Shown one piece after another: positions 43,375 to 52,139 of a stretch of DNA of 64,000 bases. Both the position numbers and the translations under genes were made by a program. The notes beneath the pieces are model-generated. The model did not search any database, was not told the DNA's origin, and saw only the letters and a program-made list of their open reading frames with translations. Numbering within the stretch: the stretch's first letter is position 1; the number at the start of each line of letters is the position of its first letter. This DNA comes from Pinirhizobacter sp036499745 (lineage in GTDB: Bacteria > Pseudomonadota > Gammaproteobacteria > Xanthomonadales > Rhodanobacteraceae), in NCBI RefSeq assembly GCF_036499745.1, contig NZ_DASYDG010000057.1:62001-126000 (forward strand), given 5' to 3'.

Positions 43375-46300
43375 ATGGATGATCACGTGGCCCGATGGAT
43401 CCTGGCCGGCCTGCTGGCCTGTCTTTGCCTTGCCGGCGTGAAGGCGACCGATGTCGTGGTCGCTGCGTCCGCCGATGCCGCCGTGGCGACGCAGCACAAG
43501 ATGCAGTTCCGCCACTTCACGATGGCCGACGGTTTGCCCTCGCGCAAGCTTCGCTCAGTGGTGCAAGACACCACCGGATACCTTTGGATCGGCTCAGATG
43601 CGGGCCTGGCGCGCTTCGACGGCGTCGAATTCGACGTCTTCCGACGCGAGGCCGGCGTTGCCGGATCGATCGGCGGCAATCGCTTCGATGCCCTGATGGT
43701 GGACCGCGCCGGACGCGTGTGGGCCGGTGGCATCGGTTCGGGACTCAGCCGCCGGAATGCCGATGGCAGTTTCACTACATGGCGCCATGTGGAAGGGGAG
43801 CCGCGCAGCCTGGCCGACGACGACGTGCAGGCACTGGCCGCGGGCATCGATGGCGAGGTGTGGATCGGTACGCGGCATCGCGGCCTGTTTCGCTTGCGGC
43901 CGGAAGGAGGATGGCCTGAGCCTGAGGTCTTTTCCTTGCCGGACACGAGCAGGCCGGGCCCGGGGGAAGTCAATGCCCTGCACATGGATGCCCAGGGCGT
44001 CCTGTGGATGGGGGGCGCCCACGGCCTGGGACGCCGGGATGCCGAAGGCCGTTGGACATGGCTGGACTTTCCCGACGGCCCTCCCCCGGTGATCCACGCC
44101 CTGGACGTGGATGCGGGCGGCTTGCGGGTTGCCAGCGAGCGGGGCCTGTTTGTCGTGAGCGGCGATCACCTTCAGTTGGTGGAGGGGACAGCCGGGCTGT
44201 CGGTGACCGCCAGTCTTCGTGACTCGCGGGGGACGCTCTGGATCGCCCTGACGGGTGCCGGCCTGCTGTTGCTCGAGCCAGGGGGCCAAACCGCACAGGT
44301 GTCGCCGCGTCCTTTCCTTCCCCACGGGCTTCCCGGTCGCCACGTGGTGCGCCTGCTGGAGGACCGTGAGGGTGGCATCTGGTGCGCGCTTACCGATGGC
44401 GGGCTGGCCTATGTCGGCCCGGGGTGGGGACGTTTCTTCCTGCTGACCCATGTGCCCGACGAAACCATTGGCCTGCCGCACCGGGCGGCTACCGCCGTGG
44501 CGCGCGCCCGCAACGGCGAGGTCTGGGTGGGCGGCATGCATGGCTGGGTCGCACGCATGTCAGTGGCTTCCGAAGCCGTGCGCGAACGCCTGCCGGACGT
44601 CGGTGCAAGGGTGGACGCCTTGCTCGAGGCCGTCGACGGCACGCTGTGGATCGGCACGGCACGGGGTTTGATGGTGCGGCGACCGGGTGAAGGTGTGGCA
44701 AGTATGGTCGCCGGGCCTACGGAAGCTGTGACCGGCCTGGTCGAATCACCCTCTGGCACGGTGTATGCCAGCACGCGTAACAGTGGTGTGTGGAAGCTTG
44801 GGCCCGGCCAGGCCCGTGCGTCGACTTTGGCTGTGCCTGGTTCGGGTATCCACGACGATACACGGCAGCTATTGATGGTGGGCGCATCGCCATGGCGTGC
44901 CGGCAGCAACGGGGTGCAATGGATTGCGCCAGGCGCGCGCCGTTTCGAACCGGTACCCGGCATCGACCCGGGTGCGGTCGATGCCCTGGCTATCTCTGGC
45001 GACGACCTCTGGGTGGCCCGTGAAGACAGTCTCCAGCGCTATCGGTGGGGGGATGGACACGCGGTGAAACGACAATCGGTCGACCAGGCCGCCGGCTGGC
45101 CGCGCACCGATGTCCTGTCCATTGGCGTGGGCCCGCGCAAGCATGTCTGGGGCCTGGGCGTGGCAGGGCTCTGGACGTATGCGCCGGAAACCGGCGAGGC
45201 CATGACATTGGGCCTGACCGATGGACTCTTCAGCGCCGAGTTCACCGATGGGACCACCGCGGTACTGGCCAATGGGGTCATCCTGGGCGCCACCCTCGAC
45301 GGCGTGCTGGGGTTCGACCCGTCAGCGCCGGTGTCCGTGATTCCGGCGCCGCCGATTGCCCTGCGCTCGATTTCCATCAGGCGGGATAACCAGCGTATCG
45401 ACCTGCCGCTGGACGGCCGGCCGCTGCATCTGGGTTGGCGCGATCGCGACCTCACCATCCAGGTGCGCGCCCTTTCGTTCGTGGATGGGGAAGCCAACCG
45501 CTATCGATTCCGGCTCGACGGGCAAGACGAATCCTGGATCGATACCGGCCATCGCGACTTCAGGGAGTTCGCACAGCTGGGTGCCGGCCGCCACCTGTTA
45601 TGGGTGGAGGGCGCTGCTCCCCATGGTCCATGGGGAGCATTGCGCACGCCGCTTGAAGTGATTGTCGAGCGGCCGCCGTGGACACGCGCCTGGGCATGGA
45701 TGGCCTACATCGGGGCGGCGTGCCTGTTGGTGTGGATCGTGGTGTTGCGTACCCGCCGTGCGATGGATCGACGGATGCAGGTGCGCCTTGCCCGGCAGGC
45801 GCGACAGTTGGCTGAAGAGGCCAATGACGCGAAGACAAACTTCGTCGGCGTGCTCGGCCACGAATTGCGCACGCCGATGACGGGCGTGCTCGGTATGGCG
45901 GAATTGCTGGCATCCACGCCGTTGACGACCGTGCAGGCGGGGTACGTCCGTGCCATGCGGCAATCCGGACGACTGCTGTTGCGGTTGCTGGACAATGTGC
46001 TGGACCTCACCCGCCTGGGCCTGGCGCGGCTGGAACTGGAGAACGCAACCTTCGACCCGGCTGCGCTGATGGTCGACACCGTGGCCTTTGAACGGCCGCT
46101 GGCGACAACGCGGAGTCTTCAGTTGCTGGCGTCGTTGCCGCCTTCGGGCCTGCGCCGCCGGGTGGGAGACGAGGCGCGTGTGCGCCAGATCCTGCTGAAC
46201 CTGATCAGCAACGCAGTGAAATTCACCGAACATGGGCATGTGGCGGTAAGCGGGTACGACGGGCCGGCGGGCCTGGTATTCACTGTCGCCGACACCGGTC

Positions 46301-46902
46301 CCGGCATCGCCGCGCACGATCGCGAGCGCTTGTTCGGGCGTTACGAGCAGGCGCGGACACCGCAAAGTGCACAAGGTTTTGGCCTGGGATTGGCGATCTG
46401 CCGGGAACTGGCCACGCTGATGGGAGGCGGCATCGAACTGGATTCGACCCCGGGGCACGGTTCGATCTTCACCGTGTGCCTGCCGCTTCCCGCAGCGGCG
46501 GATGATGGCGCGGCCGACGACCGGCAGTCCATGGGAGCCATCGCGAGTGCAAGGCGCGTCTTGCTGGTGGAAGACGATGCAACCGTTGCCGCGGTGATCG
46601 CGGGGCTGCTGCGCCAATCAGGCCATGCGGTAACTTGCGCCTCGCACGCACTCGACGCCATGGGCTGCATGGAAGACGCCGTGTTTGATGTGGTGTTGCT
46701 GGACCTGGACCTTCCCGGGATCGATGGCTTCGGCCTGGCGCGCTGGCTTGGCCTGCGGCAACCATCGCTTCCGGTCATTGCCGTGAGCGCCCGTTCGATG
46801 GGTGATGAGGAAGAACGCGTGGCTGCCGCCGGCATGCAGGGTTTTGCACGCAAGCCGGTGGATGCGGTGACACTGCAGCGCCTGCTGGCGAGCCTGGAAT
46901 AG
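43375..46902 (+). CDS. Hybrid two-component sensor with beta-propeller input
   Basis: A 1175-residue membrane sensor of the one-gene hybrid type. After a signal-anchor (about 8-24) come repeated propeller blades with GYLWIGSDAGLARFDG-type motifs (about 42-630), a Y_Y_Y domain (about 655-760), a membrane helix (about 775-795), HisKA with phosphoacceptor His829 in LGHELRTPM, HATPase with NLISNAVKFTEHG and GFGLGLAI, and a receiver with Asp1110 in VLLDLDLPG. No separate response regulator is adjacent. Such sensors often detect polysaccharide or nutrient signals in the periplasm, but the ligand here is unknown. Confidence 0.94.
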   Translation: MDDHVARWILAGLLACLCLAGVKATDVVVAASADAAVATQHKMQFRHFTMADGLPSRKLRSVVQDTTGYLWIGSDAGLARFDGVEFDVFRREAGVAGSIGGNRFDALMVDRAGRVWAGGIGSGLSRRNADGSFTTWRHVEGEPRSLADDDVQALAAGIDGEVWIGTRHRGLFRLRPEGGWPEPEVFSLPDTSRPGPGEVNALHMDAQGVLWMGGAHGLGRRDAEGRWTWLDFPDGPPPVIHALDVDAGGLRVASERGLFVVSGDHLQLVEGTAGLSVTASLRDSRGTLWIALTGAGLLLLEPGGQTAQVSPRPFLPHGLPGRHVVRLLEDREGGIWCALTDGGLAYVGPGWGRFFLLTHVPDETIGLPHRAATAVARARNGEVWVGGMHGWVARMSVASEAVRERLPDVGARVDALLEAVDGTLWIGTARGLMVRRPGEGVASMVAGPTEAVTGLVESPSGTVYASTRNSGVWKLGPGQARASTLAVPGSGIHDDTRQLLMVGASPWRAGSNGVQWIAPGARRFEPVPGIDPGAVDALAISGDDLWVAREDSLQRYRWGDGHAVKRQSVDQAAGWPRTDVLSIGVGPRKHVWGLGVAGLWTYAPETGEAMTLGLTDGLFSAEFTDGTTAVLANGVILGATLDGVLGFDPSAPVSVIPAPPIALRSISIRRDNQRIDLPLDGRPLHLGWRDRDLTIQVRALSFVDGEANRYRFRLDGQDESWIDTGHRDFREFAQLGAGRHLLWVEGAAPHGPWGALRTPLEVIVERPPWTRAWAWMAYIGAACLLVWIVVLRTRRAMDRRMQVRLARQARQLAEEANDAKTNFVGVLGHELRTPMTGVLGMAELLASTPLTTVQAGYVRAMRQSGRLLLRLLDNVLDLTRLGLARLELENATFDPAALMVDTVAFERPLATTRSLQLLASLPPSGLRRRVGDEARVRQILLNLISNAVKFTEHGHVAVSGYDGPAGLVFTVADTGPGIAAHDRERLFGRYEQARTPQSAQGFGLGLAICRELATLMGGGIELDSTPGHGSIFTVCLPLPAAADDGAADDRQSMGAIASARRVLLVEDDATVAAVIAGLLRQSGHAVTCASHALDAMGCMEDAVFDVVLLDLDLPGIDGFGLARWLGLRQPSLPVIAVSARSMGDEEERVAAAGMQGFARKPVDAVTLQRLLASLE

Positions 46903-46909
46903 CCGCAGG

Positions 46910-47332
46910 TTACATGTCGTGCTTGGCCACTTCGAAGCCAAGCTGCTTGTATTGGGCCCAGCGCTTGCGCGAACCCTCGCGCTCGGCGGGATCGGCGGCC
47001 ACCACCTCGAGCACGCGGTCGAAGTTTCCCGGGGCACAGGTATCGCGAAGGTTGATCACCAGTGCACGGTCGCCGGTGTCCACGCCAGGTGGCGCGATCA
47101 GCACGGCGCACTCCGTGTCGTCGTCATCGCCCGCCAGCTGATGCGGAACGTAGGCGTCGTCGTCGAACGACCACAGGAGGTCATCCAGTGCCTCGGCCTG
47201 CGGGAAGTCGCGTGTCAGTACCAGGGTGAATTGCTTTGCGGCCAGCGCCTTGCGCGCCAGTTCGCACACCAGTAGCAGCGGCTCTTCGCGGAACCGCGGC
47301 TTGTCGATGAGGTAGAAGTCAGCGCGCGGCAT
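46910..47332 (-). CDS. holC: DNA polymerase III chi subunit
   Basis: Clamp-loader accessory subunit that links the replisome to single-strand-binding protein. The 140-residue protein shows ADFYLIDKPRFREEPLLLVCELARKAL, VPHQLAGDD and LVINLRDTCAPGNFDRVLEVV, typical of HolC. It begins three bases after the pepA stop. In many gammaproteobacteria valS follows holC; here a convergent histidine-kinase gene takes that place. Confidence 0.93.
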   Translation of the reverse strand: MPRADFYLIDKPRFREEPLLLVCELARKALAAKQFTLVLTRDFPQAEALDDLLWSFDDDAYVPHQLAGDDDDTECAVLIAPPGVDTGDRALVINLRDTCAPGNFDRVLEVVAADPAEREGSRKRWAQYKQLGFEVAKHDM

Positions 47333-47335
47333 CGA

Positions 47336-48829
47336 TCAGGCTTGGCCTGCCCGGTGGATCAGCCACTGCACCAGCATCGGCACGGGGCGGCCGGTAGCCA
47401 GGCCCTTGCGGCCCTCGTCCCAGGCGGTGCCGGCGATGTCCAGGTGTGCCCAGCGGCGGCCTTCGGTGAAGCGGGCAAGGAAGCAGCCGGCGGTGATCGC
47501 GCCGCCGAACTTGCCGCCGATATTGGCGACGTCGGCGAAGCCCGATTCCAGCCCGCTCTGGTATTCATCCCACAGCGGCAGGCGCCAACCGCGATCCAGG
47601 GTGGCCTCGCCCGCGGCGATGATCTCGTCGGCGAGGTCGTCGTGCTTGCTCATCACACCGGTGGCGTGCTTGCCCAGCGCGACCACGCAGGCGCCAGTGA
47701 GGGTGGCCGCGTCAATGATCACCGCCGGATCGAAGCGGTCGCCAGTGTAGGTAAGGGCATCGCACAGGATCAGGCGGCCTTCGGCGTCGGTGTTGAGCAC
47801 TTCGATGGTGAGGCCTGAAAGACTGGTCAGCACGTCGCCCGGGCGGTAGGCCGAACCGTCGGGCATGTTTTCCACCGCCGGCACCACACATACCAGGTTC
47901 ACCGGCAACGCCAGTTCCACCGTGGCGACGAACGCGCCGAGCACGCCGGCGGCACCGCACATGTCGAACTTCATTTCTTCCATGCCCGCGCCCGGCTTCA
48001 GGCTGATGCCGCCGGTGTCGAAGGTGATGCCCTTGCCGACGAAGGCATAGGGTTTCTCGCCCTCAGGTCCGCCGCGGTACTGCAGCACGATCAGCTTCGG
48101 TGCGTTGGACGAGCCACGGGCCACCGCCAGCAGCGAGCCGAAGCCGAGTTTTTCCATTTCGTCGCGCTCGAGCACTTCGCATTCGACATTCACCCGCCGG
48201 TCGGCGAAATCGCGGGCCTGGTCGGCAAGGTAGGCGGGGTTGCAGATGTTCGGCGGCAGGTTGCCCAGTTCGCGCGCCAGGCGGGTGCCGGTGGCGATGG
48301 CAGCAGCTTCGACAAGACCGCGTTCGCCCGCCGCCTCGGCCGTGAAGGTGACGGCGCCGAGCTCGGGTGTTTTCTTCGCATCCTTCGGCTTGAAGGTAGC
48401 GGTGTAGCGGTAGGCGGCGTGGTCGAAGGCCAGGGCGGCGGTGCGGGTGCGCCAGGCGATGTCACGTCCGGGCACGTCGATTTCGGCCAGGTGCACGATG
48501 GCGCTTTCCACCGGCAGGCGGCCCACCGCGCGGGCGGCCTCCAGGCAGACCTTCTGGTAGCGCTGGGCGTCGAAGCCCTTCTGTGCGCCAAGCCCGACCA
48601 CCACCACGCGCTCGGCCGGGGCGCCGACAGGGGCGAACAGGACCACTGCGGTACCGGCCTTGCCGGTAATGTCCCCGGACTCGACCATCCGTTTGACGGC
48701 GCCGCCGCAGGCGACATCCAGCCGGGCCGCGGCGCTGGTGAGCACCCCGTGCTCAAAAACGCCGACGACGGCGCAGGGCGTCGGGCTGGTGTCGGGAAGG
48801 CTGGAACCAAGGCTGAACTGGAGCGTCAT
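47336..48829 (-). CDS. pepA: Leucyl aminopeptidase
   Basis: Di-metal M17 aminopeptidase of 497 residues; PepA can also bind DNA in some species. Metal and catalytic motifs are intact: VGKGITFDTGGISLKPGAGM, KFDMCGAAGVLG, and the signature NTDAEGRL. Length matches the family. It is divergent from lptF with 97 bases between starts, the standard arrangement in gammaproteobacteria. Confidence 0.97.
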   Translation of the reverse strand: MTLQFSLGSSLPDTSPTPCAVVGVFEHGVLTSAAARLDVACGGAVKRMVESGDITGKAGTAVVLFAPVGAPAERVVVVGLGAQKGFDAQRYQKVCLEAARAVGRLPVESAIVHLAEIDVPGRDIAWRTRTAALAFDHAAYRYTATFKPKDAKKTPELGAVTFTAEAAGERGLVEAAAIATGTRLARELGNLPPNICNPAYLADQARDFADRRVNVECEVLERDEMEKLGFGSLLAVARGSSNAPKLIVLQYRGGPEGEKPYAFVGKGITFDTGGISLKPGAGMEEMKFDMCGAAGVLGAFVATVELALPVNLVCVVPAVENMPDGSAYRPGDVLTSLSGLTIEVLNTDAEGRLILCDALTYTGDRFDPAVIIDAATLTGACVVALGKHATGVMSKHDDLADEIIAAGEATLDRGWRLPLWDEYQSGLESGFADVANIGGKFGGAITAGCFLARFTEGRRWAHLDIAGTAWDEGRKGLATGRPVPMLVQWLIHRAGQA

Positions 48830-48926
48830 CGAAAACTGTCCTGCGCGAACCCGCCGATGCCTCGACAGGATAGACTTAACGATTGCCGCCCCTGCCGGGT
48901 GCGGCGCTAACCGTACATTCTAACGC

Positions 48927-50051
48927 TTGAGCATCCTCGACCGCTATTTCCTCCGCGAACTGGCCTATAGCATCGCCGCGACAGCCATCGTGCTGCTGGT
49001 GATCCTGGCCGGCGGCACCTTTGCGCGCGTGCTGGCCCAGGTGGCCAACGGCACCTTTCCCCCCGGCATCATGTTCCAGGTGCTGGGCCTTCGCATGACC
49101 GACGCTCTGTCGGGCATGCTGCCCCTGGCTGCCTTCCTGGGCACCCTGGTGGCCCTGGGACGGATGTACCGCGAAAGCGAGATGCACGTGCTGTCGTCAT
49201 CCGGCATGGGGGCGATGGGCCTGGTCCGGCCAATCGCTGTGCTGGCCCTCATCACCGCGCTCATCGTGGGCACGGTGGCGATCTGGCTGGGTCCGCTGGC
49301 CAGCCGCACCTCCGACCAGATGATCGCCGATGCCAACCGCTCGGTGATCGCCGCCGGCCTGGATGCCGGCCGTTTCACTGCGCTGCCGGGCAAGGGCGGG
49401 GTGATCTTCGTCGATACGCTCAGCCGCGACGGCAGCAAGCTTGGCCACACCTTCCTGGCCAAGGACGTGATCACCTCCAAGGGCGAGCACGTGGTGCGCC
49501 TGGTCACTGCCAACAGCGGCCAGATGTACCAGGAGAGTGACGGCGACGGCCGCTTCATCGCCCTGCATACCGGCTGGCAGTATGAAATTCCCCTCGCCGG
49601 GGACAACTGGCGGCGCATGCGCTTCGAGCAGAACGATTCATCCCTTTCCGCGGTGCAGGCCGACGACGATGAAGACGATCCGGTGCACTCGATGAGCTTT
49701 GGCGACCTGAGCAAGGCCACCACCACCGAGGCCCACGCCGAAATCGCCTGGCGCATCGCCGCGCCCGTCACCGCGCTGGTGCTGTTGATGCTGGCAACGC
49801 CGCTGTCGCGCCAGTCGCCGCGCGAGGCGCGTTACGGCCGCCTGATGATCGCGGTGCTGAGCTATTTCCTGTACCTGGCCCTGATGCAGATCATCCGCAC
49901 CATGATCATCAAAGGCACCTTGCATACCTCGGCGCCGATGTGGACGATCCACGTGATCATCTTCGGCACCGCGGCCTGGTTCTTCACCCGGCAGTACGCG
50001 CCGCGCAAGGTCCGCAACCCGGCCATAACCGCGCCGGCGGTTGGCGCATGA
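48927..50051 (+). CDS. lptF: LPS export ABC transporter permease LptF
   Basis: Inner-membrane subunit of the LptB2FG lipopolysaccharide extractor. The 374-residue protein begins SILDRYFLRELAYSIAATAIVLLV and has six helices around a periplasmic beta-jellyroll (about 130-260). TTG at 48927 is the start given by homology; no ribosome site precedes it, so initiation may be weak or nearly leaderless. The stop overlaps the lptG start (ATGA). Confidence 0.94.
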   Translation: MSILDRYFLRELAYSIAATAIVLLVILAGGTFARVLAQVANGTFPPGIMFQVLGLRMTDALSGMLPLAAFLGTLVALGRMYRESEMHVLSSSGMGAMGLVRPIAVLALITALIVGTVAIWLGPLASRTSDQMIADANRSVIAAGLDAGRFTALPGKGGVIFVDTLSRDGSKLGHTFLAKDVITSKGEHVVRLVTANSGQMYQESDGDGRFIALHTGWQYEIPLAGDNWRRMRFEQNDSSLSAVQADDDEDDPVHSMSFGDLSKATTTEAHAEIAWRIAAPVTALVLLMLATPLSRQSPREARYGRLMIAVLSYFLYLALMQIIRTMIIKGTLHTSAPMWTIHVIIFGTAAWFFTRQYAPRKVRNPAITAPAVGA

Positions 50052-51151
50052 TCTCCCTGCGCATCAAGCGCGCCGACCGTCTCGTGGCTATGAGCGTGCT
50101 CGGCACGCTGGTAGTGGTCTGGTTGATCCTGGTCGGTTTCGACGCGCTGCTGCAGTTCGGCAAGCAGCTGGGCAAGCTCGACAAGAACGGCTTCACCGCC
50201 ACCCAGGCGGCGGCGTACATCCTGCTTACCATCCCGCGCCGCCTCTACGAATACTTCGGCAACGCCGCCCTCATTGGCGGCTTGCTGGGCCTTGGCGGCC
50301 TGGCATCGAGCGGCGAACTCACCGCGCTTCGTGCAGCAGGCATGTCGAAGCTGCGCATCGCGATATCGGTGACAGGTGTGGTTGCCCTGCTCACCCTGGG
50401 CGTGGTGATCCTGGGTGAAACCCTGGCTCCGGTGGGCGACCAGCGCGCCCAGGAGATGATGGTTCGCTACAAGTCATCGAACATTGGCCTTACCACCGAC
50501 AGCGGCCTGTGGGCGAAGGACGGCCAAAGCATCATCAATGCGAAGAACGCGCGCCTGCTCACTGGCAACACGATCGGCGCCGGCGTGCAACTGGACGACG
50601 TGCGCGTGATACACCTGACCGAAGACGGCCAGGTGTCCAGTTTCGACCACGCGCGCCTGGCTGAACACGACGGCGTGAAGTGGACATTGAAAGACGTGCG
50701 CAGCACGAACCTCGATGCCACGGGCGTTCACAGCAGCACCGTTCCGGTGAAACCGTGGGACACCAAACTCGACGCCCGCGTGCTGGAGCAATCGGTGGTG
50801 CAGGTGGACAACCTCTCCATGCACGACCTGCGGCAGAACATGGCCTACATGGAAGCGAACGGGCAGAACCCCGGCTCCTTCGCCGTGGCGTTCTGGGGCA
50901 GGGCGCTCTACCCCCTTACCGTGCTGGTGCTGGTGCTATCGGCCATGCCCTTCGCCTTCGGCGCCCTGCGTTCGGGCGGCATGGGCAAGCGCATCTTCAT
51001 CGGCATGCTCTTTGCCATTGGCTGGTACTTCTTCCAGAAGGCAGTGGTGAGCTTCGGCACCGTCTACGGCGTGCATCCGCTGGTAGCCAACCTGGCGCCC
51101 ACGGTGTTGCTGGCGGTGGGCGCGACGTTGTACTTCCGCAAGCACGGTTAG
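50048..51151 (+). CDS. lptG: LPS export ABC transporter permease LptG
   Basis: Partner of LptF in LPS export. The 367-residue protein starts MISLRIKRADRLVAMSVLGTL, has six transmembrane helices with the same jellyroll insert, and ends in VNLAPTVLLAVGATLYFRK-like sequence. Its ATG overlaps the lptF stop, so translation is coupled. The ATPase LptB is encoded elsewhere. Confidence 0.95.
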   Translation: MISLRIKRADRLVAMSVLGTLVVVWLILVGFDALLQFGKQLGKLDKNGFTATQAAAYILLTIPRRLYEYFGNAALIGGLLGLGGLASSGELTALRAAGMSKLRIAISVTGVVALLTLGVVILGETLAPVGDQRAQEMMVRYKSSNIGLTTDSGLWAKDGQSIINAKNARLLTGNTIGAGVQLDDVRVIHLTEDGQVSSFDHARLAEHDGVKWTLKDVRSTNLDATGVHSSTVPVKPWDTKLDARVLEQSVVQVDNLSMHDLRQNMAYMEANGQNPGSFAVAFWGRALYPLTVLVLVLSAMPFAFGALRSGGMGKRIFIGMLFAIGWYFFQKAVVSFGTVYGVHPLVANLAPTVLLAVGATLYFRKHG

Positions 51152-51159
51152 CCTTTGTA

Positions 51160-51951
51160 TCAGCCCAGGCGCATGCCTGGCGGTATGCCGTTATGGTCCA
51201 GGAACAGATAGCCGTTGCCGCGTGCGGTAAGCAGCGGCAGGGGCAGGCCGCTGCGGTCGTGCACCTTGCGGCGTAGCCTGAACACCAGCATCTCGAGGCG
51301 GCGGCGGGCATTGGCGGGATCGCCCTCGTCGAGCGCCTGCATGAGGTCCTCGCGCGAGAGCGGCGAACCACCAGCATCCATCAGCGCAGCCAGCACCGTG
51401 CGTTCGGTGGAGGTGAGGGCGATGGCCTGCTCGTCGGGTGTGATCAGGCACCAGCCGGCTGAATCCAGGCGCCAATGGCCACCGCCCGTGACGGCCGGCA
51501 CGGATTCCATCGCCGGTGTCGACGCCCCGTTTGCCGGCTCGCCGGTGGCATCCATGCGCCGGGCCAGGCCGCGCACCGTGGCAATGACGGTATCGGCATC
51601 GGCGCTATCGGTTACCCAGGCATCGGCGCCCCAGTCCACCACCTGGCTGGGCGAGAGCATGCCCTGCCGGGCGACCCCTGCCACGATCCCCACCATCGAC
51701 GCATCGCGCAGGTTGCGTACCAGTGGCGTGCCGTCGTCGTCGATCACTGCGGCATCGACCAGCACGATGTCCGCGCGCCGGCCCAGCAGGAGCCGGTAGA
51801 GCGAGCACGAAGAGCGCACCAGGTCGAGCGTGATGCCCACTTCGGCCATACGGACGGGGAGTTCGTGCGGGAAGACGTTGCTACCCGGGCTGGCGTGCAA
51901 CACCACGCGTGGGATGGGCAAGCTGGTGTGACTGGCTGGAATCATTGGCAT
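51160..51951 (-). CDS. Winged-helix regulator with receiver-like domain lacking the acidic pocket
   Basis: A 263-residue protein. The C-terminal OmpR/PhoB winged helix (about 170-255) has LTSTERTVLAALMDAGGSPLSREDLMQAL and RRRLEMLVFRLRRKVHDR. The N-terminal 120 residues look like a receiver with Asp66 in DIVLVDAAVIDDD, but the usual N-terminal acidic pair is missing (PRVVLHASPGS), so phosphorylation is doubtful. GAGGG precedes the ATG. No histidine kinase is adjacent. It is divergent from the M1 aminopeptidase gene, which it may control. Confidence 0.78.
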   Translation of the reverse strand: MPMIPASHTSLPIPRVVLHASPGSNVFPHELPVRMAEVGITLDLVRSSCSLYRLLLGRRADIVLVDAAVIDDDGTPLVRNLRDASMVGIVAGVARQGMLSPSQVVDWGADAWVTDSADADTVIATVRGLARRMDATGEPANGASTPAMESVPAVTGGGHWRLDSAGWCLITPDEQAIALTSTERTVLAALMDAGGSPLSREDLMQALDEGDPANARRRLEMLVFRLRRKVHDRSGLPLPLLTARGNGYLFLDHNGIPPGMRLG

Positions 51952-52139
51952 CGTTCCCTCGATGATCGGTGATCGGCCTCCGTGCCGAACGATGTTTATA
52001 GCAGTACGGGTGGCCCTTGGGGTATCGGGCAATGCCGCGTCGGCCGTTGTCGAATTCCTGTGTATGCCTTCTGGCACTGTGTCGTAGGTCATGGTGATCC
52101 CTAGGGTGGGAAGATCACCCAAGGGAGCCTAGGCCCATC

